In this document: positions 42,757-51,878 of the stretch, piece after piece
How positions within the stretch are numbered: the first letter of the stretch is position 1
Layout: each line of letters starts with the position of its first letter
Assembly (NCBI GenBank): GCA_017463865.1
Contig: JAFTOI010000017.1
Span: forward strand, 62,001 to 126,000
Length of the DNA stretch: 64,000 nt
Direction: 5' to 3'
Origin: Clostridia bacterium
GTDB taxonomy: Bacteria; Bacillota; Clostridia; Oscillospirales; CAG-272
Position numbers and translations under genes: made by a program
Notes under the pieces: model-generated
What the model saw: the letters and a program-made list of their open reading frames with translations, nothing else
The model's database searches: none
Told to the model about the DNA's origin: nothing

Positions 42757-43275
42757 ATGAAAATTACAATCGTTGGCAGACAGCTCAATGTCAGAGATGA
42801 CCAGCGCGCGATGGTCGAAAAGAAGCTTGCAAAATTCGACAAGTTCTTCGGCGACGAGGCAGTTGCGACGGTCACCTTCAGCCGCAAACGAAATAATAAA
42901 ACGCTTGAAGTCACCATCTCCGAAGGCACAATGCTCTGCCGCGCTGAGGCAGAGGAGGAGACCTTCCAGATCGCCCTCGACCGCACGATGGAGGCCATCG
43001 AGCGCCAGCTCCGCAAGAACAAGACCCGCCTCGAGAAGCGCCTGCGCACCGGCGCGTTCGTCTCCGATTATCCCGACGAGGAGGTCGAAGAGGAGCCCGA
43101 ATTCCGCATCCGCACCAAGACCTTCAACCTCAAGCCGATGTCGGTTGAGGAGGCTATCCTGCAGATGAATCTGCTGGGCCACCAGTTCTTCGTCTTCATC
43201 AACGACAGCACGGACAAGACCAGCGTGGTCTACTGCCGCAAGGACGGCGACTACGGCCTCATCGAGCCCGAATGA
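42757..43275 (+). CDS. hpf: ribosome hibernation promoting factor, long form
   Basis: 172 residues. The N-terminal S30AE domain (MKITIVGRQLNVRDDQRAMVEKKLAKFDKFF-type, residues 1-100, with basic RKRNNKTLEVTI) is followed by an acidic linker and the C-terminal dimerisation domain (RTKTFNLKPMSVEEAILQMN, LGHQFFVFINDSTDKTSVVY; quoted in parts). The long form pairs 70S ribosomes into inactive 100S dimers in stationary phase. Own promoter and terminator. Confidence 0.95.
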   Translation: MKITIVGRQLNVRDDQRAMVEKKLAKFDKFFGDEAVATVTFSRKRNNKTLEVTISEGTMLCRAEAEEETFQIALDRTMEAIERQLRKNKTRLEKRLRTGAFVSDYPDEEVEEEPEFRIRTKTFNLKPMSVEEAILQMNLLGHQFFVFINDSTDKTSVVYCRKDGDYGLIEPE

Positions 43276-43287
43276 TTGACATAAGAT

Positions 43288-43316
43288 AAGGAGGAGCCTT
43301 TCGGCTCCTCCTTTTT
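43288..43316 (+). terminator. intrinsic terminator of hpf
   Basis: AAGGAGGAGCC TTTC GGCTCCTCCTTTTT, 12 bases after the stop. Confidence 0.9.
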
Positions 43317-43319
43317 GCG

Positions 43320-43743
43320 TCAGCGCAGCTCACCGTCGCCGCCCATCAGGGCGGTCAGCTCCTCAATGCGCTCGAGGGGGAAGGGGGGCTCGGCCAGCGG
43401 CTTGAGGGCGATCGACATCAGCTTCATCAGATTGTCGTTGGCGGCGACCCGGTTGGAGCCGAGCTTACCGCAGCGCTGGCAGCGGTGGATGACCGCCCAT
43501 TCGCCGTTCTTGCGTACCCACACGCCGACCGGTTCCATGATGCCGCCGCAGTCAAACGCGCGGTCGCCCGGCTCATCGTCGACATGGAGGCTGGAGAGGC
43601 AGTTGGGGCAGTGGTTGCGGTGGTCCTCCCGGCACCGCCGGGGACGACCTTACGGCCGCAGACGCGGCAGGTGAAGACTTCATTGCAGGGGTGATTGCGG
43701 TAGTAACCTTCGGTGTGCTGGATCTGTTTGTTCTTGCGGTTCA
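43320..43743 (-). pseudogene. RNHCP-domain protein, frameshifted
   Basis: The start at 43743 (AAAGGATAAAC before ATG) reads MNRKNKQIQHTEGYYRNHPC, CRVCGRKVVPGGAG and then loses homology. The domain continues in another frame as HRNHCPNCLSSLHVDDEPGD, FDCGGIMEPVGVWVRKNGEW and HRCQRCGKLGSNRVAANDN to the stop at 43320. The break is near 43625-43633, in GCCGGGAGGACCACCGC, where one base appears missing before GAC CAC CGC AAC CAC. Joined, the product would be about 140 residues, the normal length for RNHCP proteins (zinc-binding, function unknown). A true pseudogene, a sequencing error or a recoded gene are all possible; no slippery site is evident. Confidence 0.85.
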
Positions 43744-43975
43744 TGTTTATCCTTTCTTTTCGGCTTCCGTGCAGCTGTACAGGCGCAAAAATCCCGCGGT
43801 ACGCCGGCACCTGTGGCGCATCCGCGGGAAAAATGAGCGCAAAAAAACACGCCGTTCGCGTGTTCCGTCTCGGATATGCACGAAAGGTAACGGGAATATT
43901 CGGTTAAGTCATCGAATATACACGGATTACCGACACAAATCATCCCTCCTTCTGTTTGCTGCTGTGGGCTTGATG
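43744..43975 (-). ncRNA. structured 5' leader of RNHCP gene, candidate attenuator
   Basis: About 230 bases of transcript between the promoter at 43981-44009 and the start codon. It contains two terminator-like hairpins on the minus strand: AACACGC/GCGTGTT followed by five more Ts (43841-43864), and CCCGCGG...CCGCGGG with inner TGCGCC/GGCGTA pairing followed by ATTTTT (43787-43828). No known riboswitch class recognised. The gap to the asd gene otherwise holds only promoters. Confidence 0.45.
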
Positions 43976-43980
43976 GGGAT

Positions 43981-44009
43981 ATTGTAGCATAATTTTGCAC
44001 TTTTGTCAA
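43981..44009 (-). promoter_or_regulatory. promoter of RNHCP leader
   Basis: Minus strand TTGACA (44004-44009), 17-base spacer, TACAAT (43981-43986). Confidence 0.8.
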
Positions 44010-44068
44010 GTAAATTGGTGAAATATTTCAAAATGCAGTGCTGATATGAGAAAATTGCAGGATAAGGC

Positions 44069-44097
44069 TTGATTTGCGGCGAAAAGTATGGTATAAT
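44069..44097 (+). promoter_or_regulatory. asd promoter
   Basis: TTGATT (44069-44074), 17-base spacer, TATAAT (44092-44097), 88 bases before the start codon. Confidence 0.75.
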
Positions 44098-44184
44098 GCA
44101 ATATATATCCCGCTGTTTCCGCAGAAAGCGGGCGAACCATTGGTCATAATATTTCATATTATTATAGAAAACGGAGTGAATACC

Positions 44185-45270
44185 ATGAACGCAAAGAAGA
44201 GAGTCGGCGTTGTCGGCGCGACCGGTATGGTCGGCCAGCGCTTTCTGACCCTGCTGGAAAACCATCCCTATTTTGAAGTTACCGCCCTCGCGGCTAGCGC
44301 ACGCTCGGCCGGGCGCAGCTACGCCGACGCTGTCGGCGCACGCTGGAAGCTGAAGACCCCCATGCCCGACTGCTACCGAGATATGATCGTCCACGACGCC
44401 GCCAACATCACCGAGATGGCAGAGCTGGTCGACTTCGTATTCTGCGCAGTCGATATGAAGAAGGACGAGATCAAGGCCCTCGAGGAGGCCTACGCCAAGG
44501 CCGAGATCCCGGTGGTGTCGAACAACTCGGCTAACCGCTGGACCCCCGATGTACCGATGGTGATCCCGGAGATCAACCCCGAGCACCTCGCCGTCATCGA
44601 GAGCCAGCGCAAGCGCCTCGGCACCAAGCGCGGCTTCATCGCCGTCAAGCCGAACTGCTCGATCCAGAGCTACGTCCCCATGCTCACCCCCCTGCTCAAG
44701 TTTGAGCCGACCGAGGTCATCGCCACCACATACCAGGCTATCTCCGGCGCCGGCAAGACCTTCAACGAATGGCCCGAGATGATCGACAACGTCATCCCCT
44801 TCATCGGCGGCGAGGAAGAGAAGAGCGAGCAGGAGCCCCTGCGCATCTGGGGCAAGGTCGAGAACGGCGAGGTCGTCAAGGCCGCTGCGCCGATCATCAC
44901 CACCCAGTGCATCCGCGTGCCCGTCTCGGACGGCCACACCGCGGCTGTGTTCGTCAAGTTCGCCAAGAAGCCCACGAAGGAAGAGATCCTCGACGCATGG
45001 AAGAACTTCTCCGGCCGTCCGCAGGAGCTGAAGCTCCCCCACGCGCCCGAGCAGTTCATCACCTACTTTGAGGAAGATAACCGCCCGCAGGTCAACCTCG
45101 ATCGCGACATCTACGGCGGCATGGGCGTCAGCGTCGGCCGTCTGCGCGAGGATCCGGCAGGACTGTACGACTACAAGTTTGTCGGCCTGTCCCACAACAC
45201 CCTGCGCGGCGCCGCAGGCGGCGCGGTGCTCATCGCCGAGCTGCTCTACGCTGAGGGATATTTCGATTGA
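44185..45270 (+). CDS. asd: aspartate-semialdehyde dehydrogenase
   Basis: 361 residues. It makes aspartate semialdehyde for lysine, diaminopimelate, threonine and methionine synthesis. N-terminal VGVVGATGMVGQRF binds NADP, VVSNNSANRWTPDVPMVIPE is typical of the archaeal/Gram-positive long form, and VKPNCSIQS carries the catalytic Cys158. The late His lies in the QCIRVPVSDGHTA segment (VPVSDGHTA). The start MNAKKRV has CGGAGTGAATACC; the frame extends upstream into the promoter and is rejected there. Confidence 0.95.
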   Translation: MNAKKRVGVVGATGMVGQRFLTLLENHPYFEVTALAASARSAGRSYADAVGARWKLKTPMPDCYRDMIVHDAANITEMAELVDFVFCAVDMKKDEIKALEEAYAKAEIPVVSNNSANRWTPDVPMVIPEINPEHLAVIESQRKRLGTKRGFIAVKPNCSIQSYVPMLTPLLKFEPTEVIATTYQAISGAGKTFNEWPEMIDNVIPFIGGEEEKSEQEPLRIWGKVENGEVVKAAAPIITTQCIRVPVSDGHTAAVFVKFAKKPTKEEILDAWKNFSGRPQELKLPHAPEQFITYFEEDNRPQVNLDRDIYGGMGVSVGRLREDPAGLYDYKFVGLSHNTLRGAAGGAVLIAELLYAEGYFD

Positions 45271-45279
45271 TCAAACCGG

Positions 45280-45310
45280 AAAGGAGACACGCATGCGTGT
45301 CTCCTTTTTT
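45280..45310 (+). terminator. intrinsic terminator of asd
   Basis: AAAGGAGACACGCATGCGTG followed by TCTCCTTTTTT: a perfect palindrome with a T-run. Confidence 0.9.
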
Positions 45311-45340
45311 GCGTGTCAGCGGCAATCTTCCGCAAAACGC

Positions 45341-45368
45341 TTGATTTTCTGCAAATCTATGGTACAAT
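45341..45368 (+). promoter_or_regulatory. acyltransferase promoter
   Basis: TTGATT (45341-45346), 16-base spacer, TACAAT (45363-45368). Confidence 0.65.
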
Positions 45369-45399
45369 ATAGAAAAGACCACCCCAAAGGAGGGCTCCC

Positions 45400-46449
45400 A
45401 TGACCACATCCCCTCGCCCCGCCGGCCGCGATGTCGGCTTTGATATGCTCCGCACGCTCGCCTGCGTGATGGTGCTGCTGCTGCACGCTTCCTCGCAGCA
45501 TTGGTACGTCGTCGCGCCAAACGACCCGCAGTGGGTCGCGATGCACGTCTGGAACACCGCCACCCGCTCGGCGGTGTCGATCTTCTTCATGCTCAGCGGC
45601 GCGCTCTTCCTGAACGCACCGCCGCCAGGGAAGAAGCTATGGACGCGCAATATCCCGCGCCTGCTCGTGACCTACATCGTCTGGAGCCTGCTCTACGGCA
45701 TCGACAACATGACACTCCCCGGCTTTTTTGAGAACCCGCTCGGCGTGATCGACCAGGCGATGGTGGGGCGGTTCCACCTCTGGTTCCTGCCCGCCATGAT
45801 CGGTGTCTATCTGCTCCTGCCCGCGCTCTACGCCATCGTCCACTACGAGAACGGCTGGGCGCTCCGCCCCTATCTGTGGGTGTTCGGCATTTTCGGCATT
45901 CTCTGCGGCACTGTCGCCGCCTTTGACGGCCTGCTGCCGTGGGCGGTCAGCGTCGGTTTCGCGAAGATCGTCCCCGAACTGTGCGGCTGCTGCGGCTACT
46001 TTATCCTCGGCTACGCCCTGACCAAGATCGATCCCGCTCGCCTGCGCCGCTGGCCGCTGATTGTGACCTTCTTCGCCGCTGCTGCGGTCGCCGCAGCGGC
46101 CGGCGTCCTCCATTCGCAGCGCATCGGCGTCGCCACCGCGCTCCTGCACGGCGATTTTACCGTCACCACCTTTGCCGAGGCGGTGAGCCTATTCCTGCTC
46201 TTCCGCACGGTGAAGACGCCGGCCGACTCCCGCACCGCCCGTGTCTTCGCCCGCCTGTCGGCCTGCACGTTGGGCATCTATCTGCTGCATCCCTTTGTGC
46301 TTGAGGTGATGCTCAAGTTTGGTTTCGGCACCATGCTGTGCTCCGCCTGGGTGAGCGTGCCGCTGGTGGCGGCCGTCGTGGGCCTGATCTGCCTGGCCGT
46401 GACCGCCGTCCTGCGCCGCATCCCGGTGGTGGGGAAGTGGGTCGTTTGA
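45400..46449 (+). CDS. acyltransferase 3 family membrane protein
   Basis: 349 residues, AAAGGAGGG upstream. About ten membrane helices. FDMLRTLACVMVLLLHAS contains the family Arg and catalytic-type His; FFMLSGALF and the RFHLWFLPAMIGVYLLLP motif are also typical (quoted in parts). Such proteins transfer acetyl or other acyl groups to wall polymers, exopolysaccharide or lipids on the outer face. The target is unknown. It stands alone with its own promoter. Confidence 0.88.
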   Translation: MTTSPRPAGRDVGFDMLRTLACVMVLLLHASSQHWYVVAPNDPQWVAMHVWNTATRSAVSIFFMLSGALFLNAPPPGKKLWTRNIPRLLVTYIVWSLLYGIDNMTLPGFFENPLGVIDQAMVGRFHLWFLPAMIGVYLLLPALYAIVHYENGWALRPYLWVFGIFGILCGTVAAFDGLLPWAVSVGFAKIVPELCGCCGYFILGYALTKIDPARLRRWPLIVTFFAAAAVAAAAGVLHSQRIGVATALLHGDFTVTTFAEAVSLFLLFRTVKTPADSRTARVFARLSACTLGIYLLHPFVLEVMLKFGFGTMLCSAWVSVPLVAAVVGLICLAVTAVLRRIPVVGKWVV

Positions 46450-46527
46450 GCAAGGAGATTGTGCAAAATCACCAAAAATCAAGCCGAGATTTCTCTATCT
46501 TAATTTGGAAAAAGTGAAGTTCAACGC

Positions 46528-46556
46528 TTGCAATTCGCCGCCATTTGCGGTATAAT
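46528..46556 (+). promoter_or_regulatory. promoter of EF-G-like gene
   Basis: TTGCAA (46528-46533), 17-base spacer, TATAAT (46551-46556). A leader of about 110 bases follows, with a GC palindrome GCGCGCCCGGCGCGC near 46640. Confidence 0.75.
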
Positions 46557-46671
46557 GAAAAACGGTATCGTGATTTTGTACAGAACAAAAGAAACGCTAT
46601 CTGCTTTTATCATATTCATTCTACAGGAAAGGAAATTCTGCGCGCCCGGCGCGCGGAATGGTACGCACATC

Positions 46672-48741
46672 ATGGGAAAACAGGAAACGAAAAAGATTCG
46701 TAATGTTGCTCTGCTCGGTCACGGCAGCAGCGGTAAGACCTCGCTGGCAGAGGCTATGCTCTACATCAGCGACGGTACTGACCGTCTCGGCAAGACGCCC
46801 GACGGCAACACGGTGTGCGATTATGATGCTGAAGAGATCCGCCGCGGCTTCTCGCTGCAAACTGCAATTGCGCCCATTACATGGAAGGACATCAAGATCA
46901 ACGTCATCGACACCCCCGGCTACCTCGACTTCGTCGGTGAGGTCGCACAGGGCCTGCGCGTCGCAGACAGCGCGGTTATCGTCGTCGACGGTAAGTCCGG
47001 CATCGAGGTCGGCACCGAGCTCGCTTGGGATTACGCCACTGAGGCCGGCATCCCGAAGGCCTTCTTCATCAATAAATTTGACGATCCCGAGGCTCGCTTC
47101 CGCAAGGTCTTCGATCAGCTGCATGATCGCTTCGGCGTCACCGTCTGCCCGCTGGTCATCCCGATGATCGACGGCGACAAGGTCACCGCGTTCCTCGATC
47201 TGATCGACATGAAGAGCTACACCTACAACTCCAAGGGCGGCTACGGCTCTGCCGAGATCCCCGAGGCCTTCATCCCCGAGGCAGAGAAGTACCGCGAGGT
47301 CCTCTTCGAGGCCATCGCATCCACCGACGACGCCCTGATGGATAAGTTCTTCGGCGGCGAGGAAATCTCCCGCGAGGAGGCTGTTCTGGCCATCCACGAG
47401 GGTATTCTCCATGGTGAGATCGTTCCTGTCATCTGCGGCGCCGCCACCAGACTGTGGGGCGTCGGCAACCTGCTCGATATCATCGACGAGTCTTTCCCCC
47501 GCCACACCGCAAAGGGCAGCGAGAAGATCGTGGTCAACGGCGAGATCGAGGAGCTCCCGATCGAGACCGACGGCCTGCCGTCCATCTTCGTCTTCAAGAC
47601 CATCGCTGACCCGTTCGTCGGTAAGATGTCCTTCTTCAAGGTCATGCAGGGCGAGCTGAAGCGCGACGCAATGCTCAAGAACGTCACCACCGGTCAGCAC
47701 GAGAAGCTGTCGCACATCTACGTCATGAAGGGCAAGAAGCAGACCGAGGTCGACATCCTTAACTGCGGCGATATCGGCATGGTCGCCAAGCTGGCCAACA
47801 CCAACACCAACGACACCCTCACCGCTGACAGACCAATCGCCTACGCGCCCATCGTTTATCCGAAGCCCTACATGAGCATGGCAGTCCTGCCGGCCGCCAA
47901 GGGCGACGAGGACAAGATCTCGGGCGGCATCGCGCGTCTGCTTGAGGAGGATCTGACCCTCAAGTTCGAGAACAACGCGGAGACCAAGCAGCTCGTCCTG
48001 TCCGGCATGGGCGACATCCACCTCGATGTCACTGTTGCCAAGCTGAAGTCCCGCTCCAACGTCAACGTCAAGCTGGTCGCACCCAAGATTCCCTACCGTG
48101 AGACCATCACCAAGACCGTCCAGGTCGAAGGCAAGCACAAGAAGCAGTCGGGCGGCCACGGCCAGTACGGCCACGTTAAGATCACCTTCAAGCCCGGCGA
48201 GGCTGAGGGTCTGACCTTTACCGAGTCCACCGTCGGCGGCTCGGTTCCGAAGAACTTCCATCCCGCAGTCGAAAAGGGCCTGCTCGAGGCCATGCAGAAG
48301 GGCGTCGCCGGCTACCCGGTCGTTCGCCTCGCCGCTGACCTCTACGACGGCTCCTACCACGACGTCGACTCGTCCGAAATGTCCTTCAAGATGGCCGCAT
48401 CCCTCGCCTACAAGGAGTGCCTGAAGCAGGCCAAGCCCGTCATCCTCGAGCCGGTCGGCGCACTGTACGTCACCGTTCCCGAGGACATGGTCGGCGACGT
48501 CATGGGCGACCTCAACAAGCGCCGCGGACGTGTGCTGGGCATGAATCCCGCCGAGCACAAGAAGGGCTACACGGTCGTGGAGGCCGAGGTGCCGAAGGCA
48601 GAGATGATGGACTACACCATCGCCCTCCGTGCCTCTACCCAGGGCCGCGGCAGCTTCACCTATGAGTTCGTCCGCTACGAGGAAGTCCCCGCCAACGTCG
48701 CGCAGAAGATCATCGCTGAAGCCGCAAAGGACGCTGAATAA
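46672..48741 (+). CDS. elongation factor G-like protein (EF-G paralogue)
   Basis: 689 residues. The GTPase domain has P-loop GHGSSGKTS (16-24), switch region RRGFSLQTA, DTPGYLDF and NKFDDP near residue 135. EF-G domains II-V follow (SGMGDIHLDV, GGHGQYGHVK, GGSVPKNFHPAVEKGL). The P-loop differs from AHIDAGKTT of true EF-G, and NKFD replaces NKMD, so this is the secondary EF-G-like family common in Clostridia rather than housekeeping FusA. The start has no clear Shine-Dalgarno sequence; MGKQETKKIRN is chosen from homology, and in-frame codons upstream look non-coding. Its role in translation is not established. Confidence 0.9.
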   Translation: MGKQETKKIRNVALLGHGSSGKTSLAEAMLYISDGTDRLGKTPDGNTVCDYDAEEIRRGFSLQTAIAPITWKDIKINVIDTPGYLDFVGEVAQGLRVADSAVIVVDGKSGIEVGTELAWDYATEAGIPKAFFINKFDDPEARFRKVFDQLHDRFGVTVCPLVIPMIDGDKVTAFLDLIDMKSYTYNSKGGYGSAEIPEAFIPEAEKYREVLFEAIASTDDALMDKFFGGEEISREEAVLAIHEGILHGEIVPVICGAATRLWGVGNLLDIIDESFPRHTAKGSEKIVVNGEIEELPIETDGLPSIFVFKTIADPFVGKMSFFKVMQGELKRDAMLKNVTTGQHEKLSHIYVMKGKKQTEVDILNCGDIGMVAKLANTNTNDTLTADRPIAYAPIVYPKPYMSMAVLPAAKGDEDKISGGIARLLEEDLTLKFENNAETKQLVLSGMGDIHLDVTVAKLKSRSNVNVKLVAPKIPYRETITKTVQVEGKHKKQSGGHGQYGHVKITFKPGEAEGLTFTESTVGGSVPKNFHPAVEKGLLEAMQKGVAGYPVVRLAADLYDGSYHDVDSSEMSFKMAASLAYKECLKQAKPVILEPVGALYVTVPEDMVGDVMGDLNKRRGRVLGMNPAEHKKGYTVVEAEVPKAEMMDYTIALRASTQGRGSFTYEFVRYEEVPANVAQKIIAEAAKDAE

Positions 48742-48764
48742 GCCAATACCTCAACCACATAAAG

Positions 48765-48792
48765 AAAAGAGCCCCATCCGGGGCTCTTTTTT
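48765..48792 (+). terminator. intrinsic terminator after EF-G-like gene
   Basis: AAAAGAGCCCC, loop, GGGGCTCTTTTTT. Confidence 0.9.
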
Positions 48793-48807
48793 CATGCAGC
48801 TAACCGA

Positions 48808-48912
48808 GCGGCAAAGCCGCCAGCCAAGGAAGAGGGGGGTGTCGGGGGGAGAAAACTTCGGCGTCTGAGATGGTGTCTCCCCCCGACTCGCGCGGAAGCG
48901 CGAAAAGGTTAG
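48808..48912. repeat. family B repeat, copy 5
   Basis: GCAAAGCCGCCAGCCAAGG, GGGGGAGAAAACTTCGGCG, TCTGAGATGGTGTCTCCCCC, then CGCGCGGAAGCGCGAAAAGG. Directly after a terminator, as with copy 4. Confidence 0.75.
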
Positions 48913-48934
48913 CAGAAAGCCTCATCAAAACCGC

Positions 48935-49273
48935 TCACTTGCGGTAATAGGTATAGTACGCAATGATCGTCCGCTCCTCGCCGCCGTGCTCGTAGTCGGG
49001 CGCTGTGATGATCGCGCCCTCAAGCGAGAGCAGCTCGGAGGCACGCATCTCCTCGACCTTGGTGCGCAGCACGATGTCGCCCGACGAGAACACGATGAAC
49101 TCGCCGTCCCGCAGACTCAGGCAGCCGTCCCGCCCGATGATCTCGTCGACGTTGTCCCGGCGCTCGGTGCAGTACTTGATATGGCGGCCCGCGAGGTGGG
49201 CAGCCATGTCCTCCTTGAACCGCCGGCTGTTCTCATTTTTGGATTTTGTGCGCTTTTTGATGAAATTGAACAT
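48935..49273 (-). CDS. small conserved-looking protein of unknown function
   Basis: 112 residues, GGAGGG upstream. Basic N-terminus (MFNFIKKRTKSKNEN), then mixed alpha/beta: HIKYCTERRDNVDEIIGRDG, CLSLRDGEFIVFSSGDIVLR, SLEGAIITAPDYEHGGEERT, IIAYYTYYRK. No membrane segment. The beta-strand pattern looks like a compact PH-like or SHOCT-like fold, but I do not recognise it. Divergent from the ABC transporter operon. Confidence 0.65.
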   Translation of the reverse strand: MFNFIKKRTKSKNENSRRFKEDMAAHLAGRHIKYCTERRDNVDEIIGRDGCLSLRDGEFIVFSSGDIVLRTKVEEMRASELLSLEGAIITAPDYEHGGEERTIIAYYTYYRK

Positions 49274-49524
49274 AAATCCCTCCGAAAAATGGTTAAAAAT
49301 TTGTACATGTGTAAAAATATTTTAATTTTCCAATTCCTCTTGCTTTTTTTTTCGGATTGTGATATATTATCCATAACACGAAAAACATAATTCAGTCATA
49401 ATTTGACCCGCTGCGGCCGGGAGTTTGACCGCGGCAACATTAGTATACCATATTTCCCATGCCGGCCGCAAGAGGGTTGGCAAAACTTTTCGAGAATGGG
49501 AAACTGCGAAAGGATGTGTTTGAC

Positions 49525-51861
49525 ATGCTGCCACTCGATAAGCTCAGCGACAGCGCACGAGAAAGCTTCCTCGCCCATGGCTGTGACCCCGAGTCGTTTG
49601 ACGCGGTGTTGTTTTTGGACATGACGCTGGAAGGGGATTTCGGTCAAAGCTGGCTGGCACTCGACCGGGTGCGAAAACGCCTGTTTCGACTTTGTGAGAA
49701 CGACGGTACATATGACGAATTTTCGCTTGCGCTGCTTGCGAATCCGTATGTAGACAACTTTACGTCTTCAAACAGATTGCTCGCTCATGAGCATCAAGAA
49801 CCCGCCCCCGAGAAAGGGGAGCTTGATGAAAAGGAATACGAGGATTTACTTGAGGATTACCGACGGAAGGGAACGACCGTCGGCATTGGCTACTGTACGA
49901 ACGCATGCAAACGCAAGCTTTTTGCATTCGTCCACATTTGGGAGCGCTATGCGGAGGATGAGGAGGTCAGCGAGGACGACCCCATCTTCGAGCAGTTCAA
50001 CGCAAAATGCCCCAAGTGCGGCACCGTCTACGCCGACCAGCAGCGCCGCATCTGCGAGCACTGCGTCAAAAAGAGCGCCACGATGATCCGCCTGCTGGCC
50101 TACTTCAAGGACTTCAAGCTGCAGTTCGTCACCGTCATGCTCTGCCTGTTTAGCAGTGCGCTTATCTCGCTGGTCACGCCGATCATCAGCAACCAGATCT
50201 TTTACGACCAGGTCATCGCCCCTCCGAAGTTCATCGACGGAGTCCAGGTGCAGGGTAAGCTGCACGAGCTCAAGTGGGTCTACATCATGGTCGGTGTCCT
50301 CTTCGGCATGGCCGTTCTGTCGCTGCTCATCGGTATCATCCAGAACCGCGCCAACGCCTACATGTCGACCCGCGTCACCAAGAACATGAAGAACGACCTC
50401 TTCCGTGCCCTCCAGCACCTGTCGCTCTCCTACTTCAACCAGAACTCCACCGGACGCCTGATCAACCGCGTCAACTATGACGCCGTCAAGATCCGCAACT
50501 TCTACATCGACGGCGTGCCCCATTTCATCGTCAATGTCCTGAACTTCGTGGGCTTGACCATCTTCCTCTTCTCCATCAACTGGAAGCTGACCCTCATCGT
50601 GTACATCCCCGTGCCGCTCGTCGTCTGCATCTTCAAGTTCATGCTCCCGAAGCTCTGGCGCATGTATTCGAAGCAGTGGCGCCGCTCGTCCTCGCTCAAC
50701 TCGATGCTGGGCGACTCGCTCAACGGTATCCGCGTGGTCAAGGCTTTCGCGAAGGAGGCGGAGGAGACCAACCGCTTCTATCAGTACTCCGAGCGCCTCT
50801 ACCACGCCAACCTGCAGACCAACCTCGTCCACCTCACCATCTTCCCGGTCATCTCGCTGCTGATTGGTATCTCCTCGCAGGCCATCTGGGGCTTCGGCGG
50901 TATTCAGGTCATGGGCGAAACGATGACCTACGGTCAGTTCGCCACCTACCTCGGTTACGTCGGCATGATCTTCGGCCCGCTGAACTTCTTCACCAACTTC
51001 ACCAACATGCTCACCGACACCATCAACTCGGCCGTGCGCATGTTCGAGACGCTGGACATGATCCCCGAGATCACCGACGCCCCCAACGCCGTCGAGCTTG
51101 ACACCATCAAGGGCGACATCGTCTTCGAGCGCGTTGGCTTCCACTACACCCCCAACCGCCCGATCCTCAAGGACGTCTCCTTCACCATCCACGCCGGCGA
51201 CCACGTCGGCCTGGTCGGCCACACCGGCAGCGGCAAGAGCACCATCGCCAATCTCATCACCCGTATGTATGACGTCATCAGCGGCTCGATCTCCATCGAC
51301 GGCTACAACGTCAAGGACATCAAGGTCGATTCGCTCCGCCGCAACATCTCCATCGTGTCGCAGGAGATCTACCTCTTCTACGGCACCATCGCCGACAACA
51401 TCCGCTACGCCCGCCCCGAGGCTACCATGGAGGAGGTTATCGCCGCCGCCCGTGCGGCCAACGCGCACGACTTCATCCTGCGCTTGCCCGAGGGTTACGA
51501 GACCATGATCGGTATCGGCCGCCGCTCGCTGTCGGGCGGTGAACGCCAGCGCATCTCGATCGCACGTGCCCTGCTGATGCAGCCCTCGCTGCTCATCCTC
51601 GACGAGGCGACCGCCGCCATGGACACCGAGACCGAGCGCCTGATCAGCGACGCCATCGAGAAGCTGATCAAGGGCCGCACCACCATCACCATCGCCCACC
51701 GTCTCTCCACCCTCAAGGACTGCAACTACCTGATGGCCATTGAGCACGGCGAGATCGCCGAACGCGGCACCGCTGAGGAGCTGCTGGCCAAGAAGGGCGT
51801 TTACTACAAGCTCTACACGCTCCAGAACGAGCAGATGAAGAAAGTCATGGCGGGTCTGTAA
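49525..51861 (+). CDS. ABC exporter half-transporter with zinc-ribbon N-terminal extension (first)
   Basis: 778 residues from the ATG at 49525 (AAAGGA upstream; a Met 22 codons earlier is possible). The first 160 residues are not a known transporter part and end in a zinc ribbon [12 protein letters not shown]...CEHC. Six membrane helices (about 190-480) follow, beginning [19 protein letters not shown]. The nucleotide-binding domain has Walker [10 protein letters not shown] (about 563), signature [10 protein letters not shown] and Walker [13 protein letters not shown], all intact. Exporter (ABCB) type. First gene of a four-gene operon with a DUF1854 protein and a second half-transporter, with which it probably forms a heterodimer. 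Confidence 0.92.
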   Translation: MLPLDKLSDSARESFLAHGCDPESFDAVLFLDMTLEGDFGQSWLALDRVRKRLFRLCENDGTYDEFSLALLANPYVDNFTSSNRLLAHEHQEPAPEKGELDEKEYEDLLEDYRRKGTTVGIGYCTNACKRKLFAFVHIWERYAEDEEVSEDDPIFEQFNAKCPKCGTVYADQQRRICEHCVKKSATMIRLLAYFKDFKLQFVTVMLCLFSSALISLVTPIISNQIFYDQVIAPPKFIDGVQVQGKLHELKWVYIMVGVLFGMAVLSLLIGIIQNRANAYMSTRVTKNMKNDLFRALQHLSLSYFNQNSTGRLINRVNYDAVKIRNFYIDGVPHFIVNVLNFVGLTIFLFSINWKLTLIVYIPVPLVVCIFKFMLPKLWRMYSKQWRRSSSLNSMLGDSLNGIRVVKAFAKEAEETNRFYQYSERLYHANLQTNLVHLTIFPVISLLIGISSQAIWGFGGIQVMGETMTYGQFATYLGYVGMIFGPLNFFTNFTNMLTDTINSAVRMFETLDMIPEITDAPNAVELDTIKGDIVFERVGFHYTPNRPILKDVSFTIHAGDHVGLVGHTGSGKSTIANLITRMYDVISGSISIDGYNVKDIKVDSLRRNISIVSQEIYLFYGTIADNIRYARPEATMEEVIAAARAANAHDFILRLPEGYETMIGIGRRSLSGGERQRISIARALLMQPSLLILDEATAAMDTETERLISDAIEKLIKGRTTITIAHRLSTLKDCNYLMAIEHGEIAERGTAEELLAKKGVYYKLYTLQNEQMKKVMAGL

Positions 51862-51878
51862 TCCGTCTGAGGTACACA

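Noticed and set aside
43320..43743. Programmed frameshift in the RNHCP gene
   Set aside because: No slippery heptamer or downstream pseudoknot is evident at GGGAGGACC; a lost base is simpler.
43680..44009. 109-codon minus frame in the RNHCP leader
   Set aside because: Composition is not protein-like, its Met is upstream of the promoter -10 box, and the later Met sits directly on the AAGGAGGG site.
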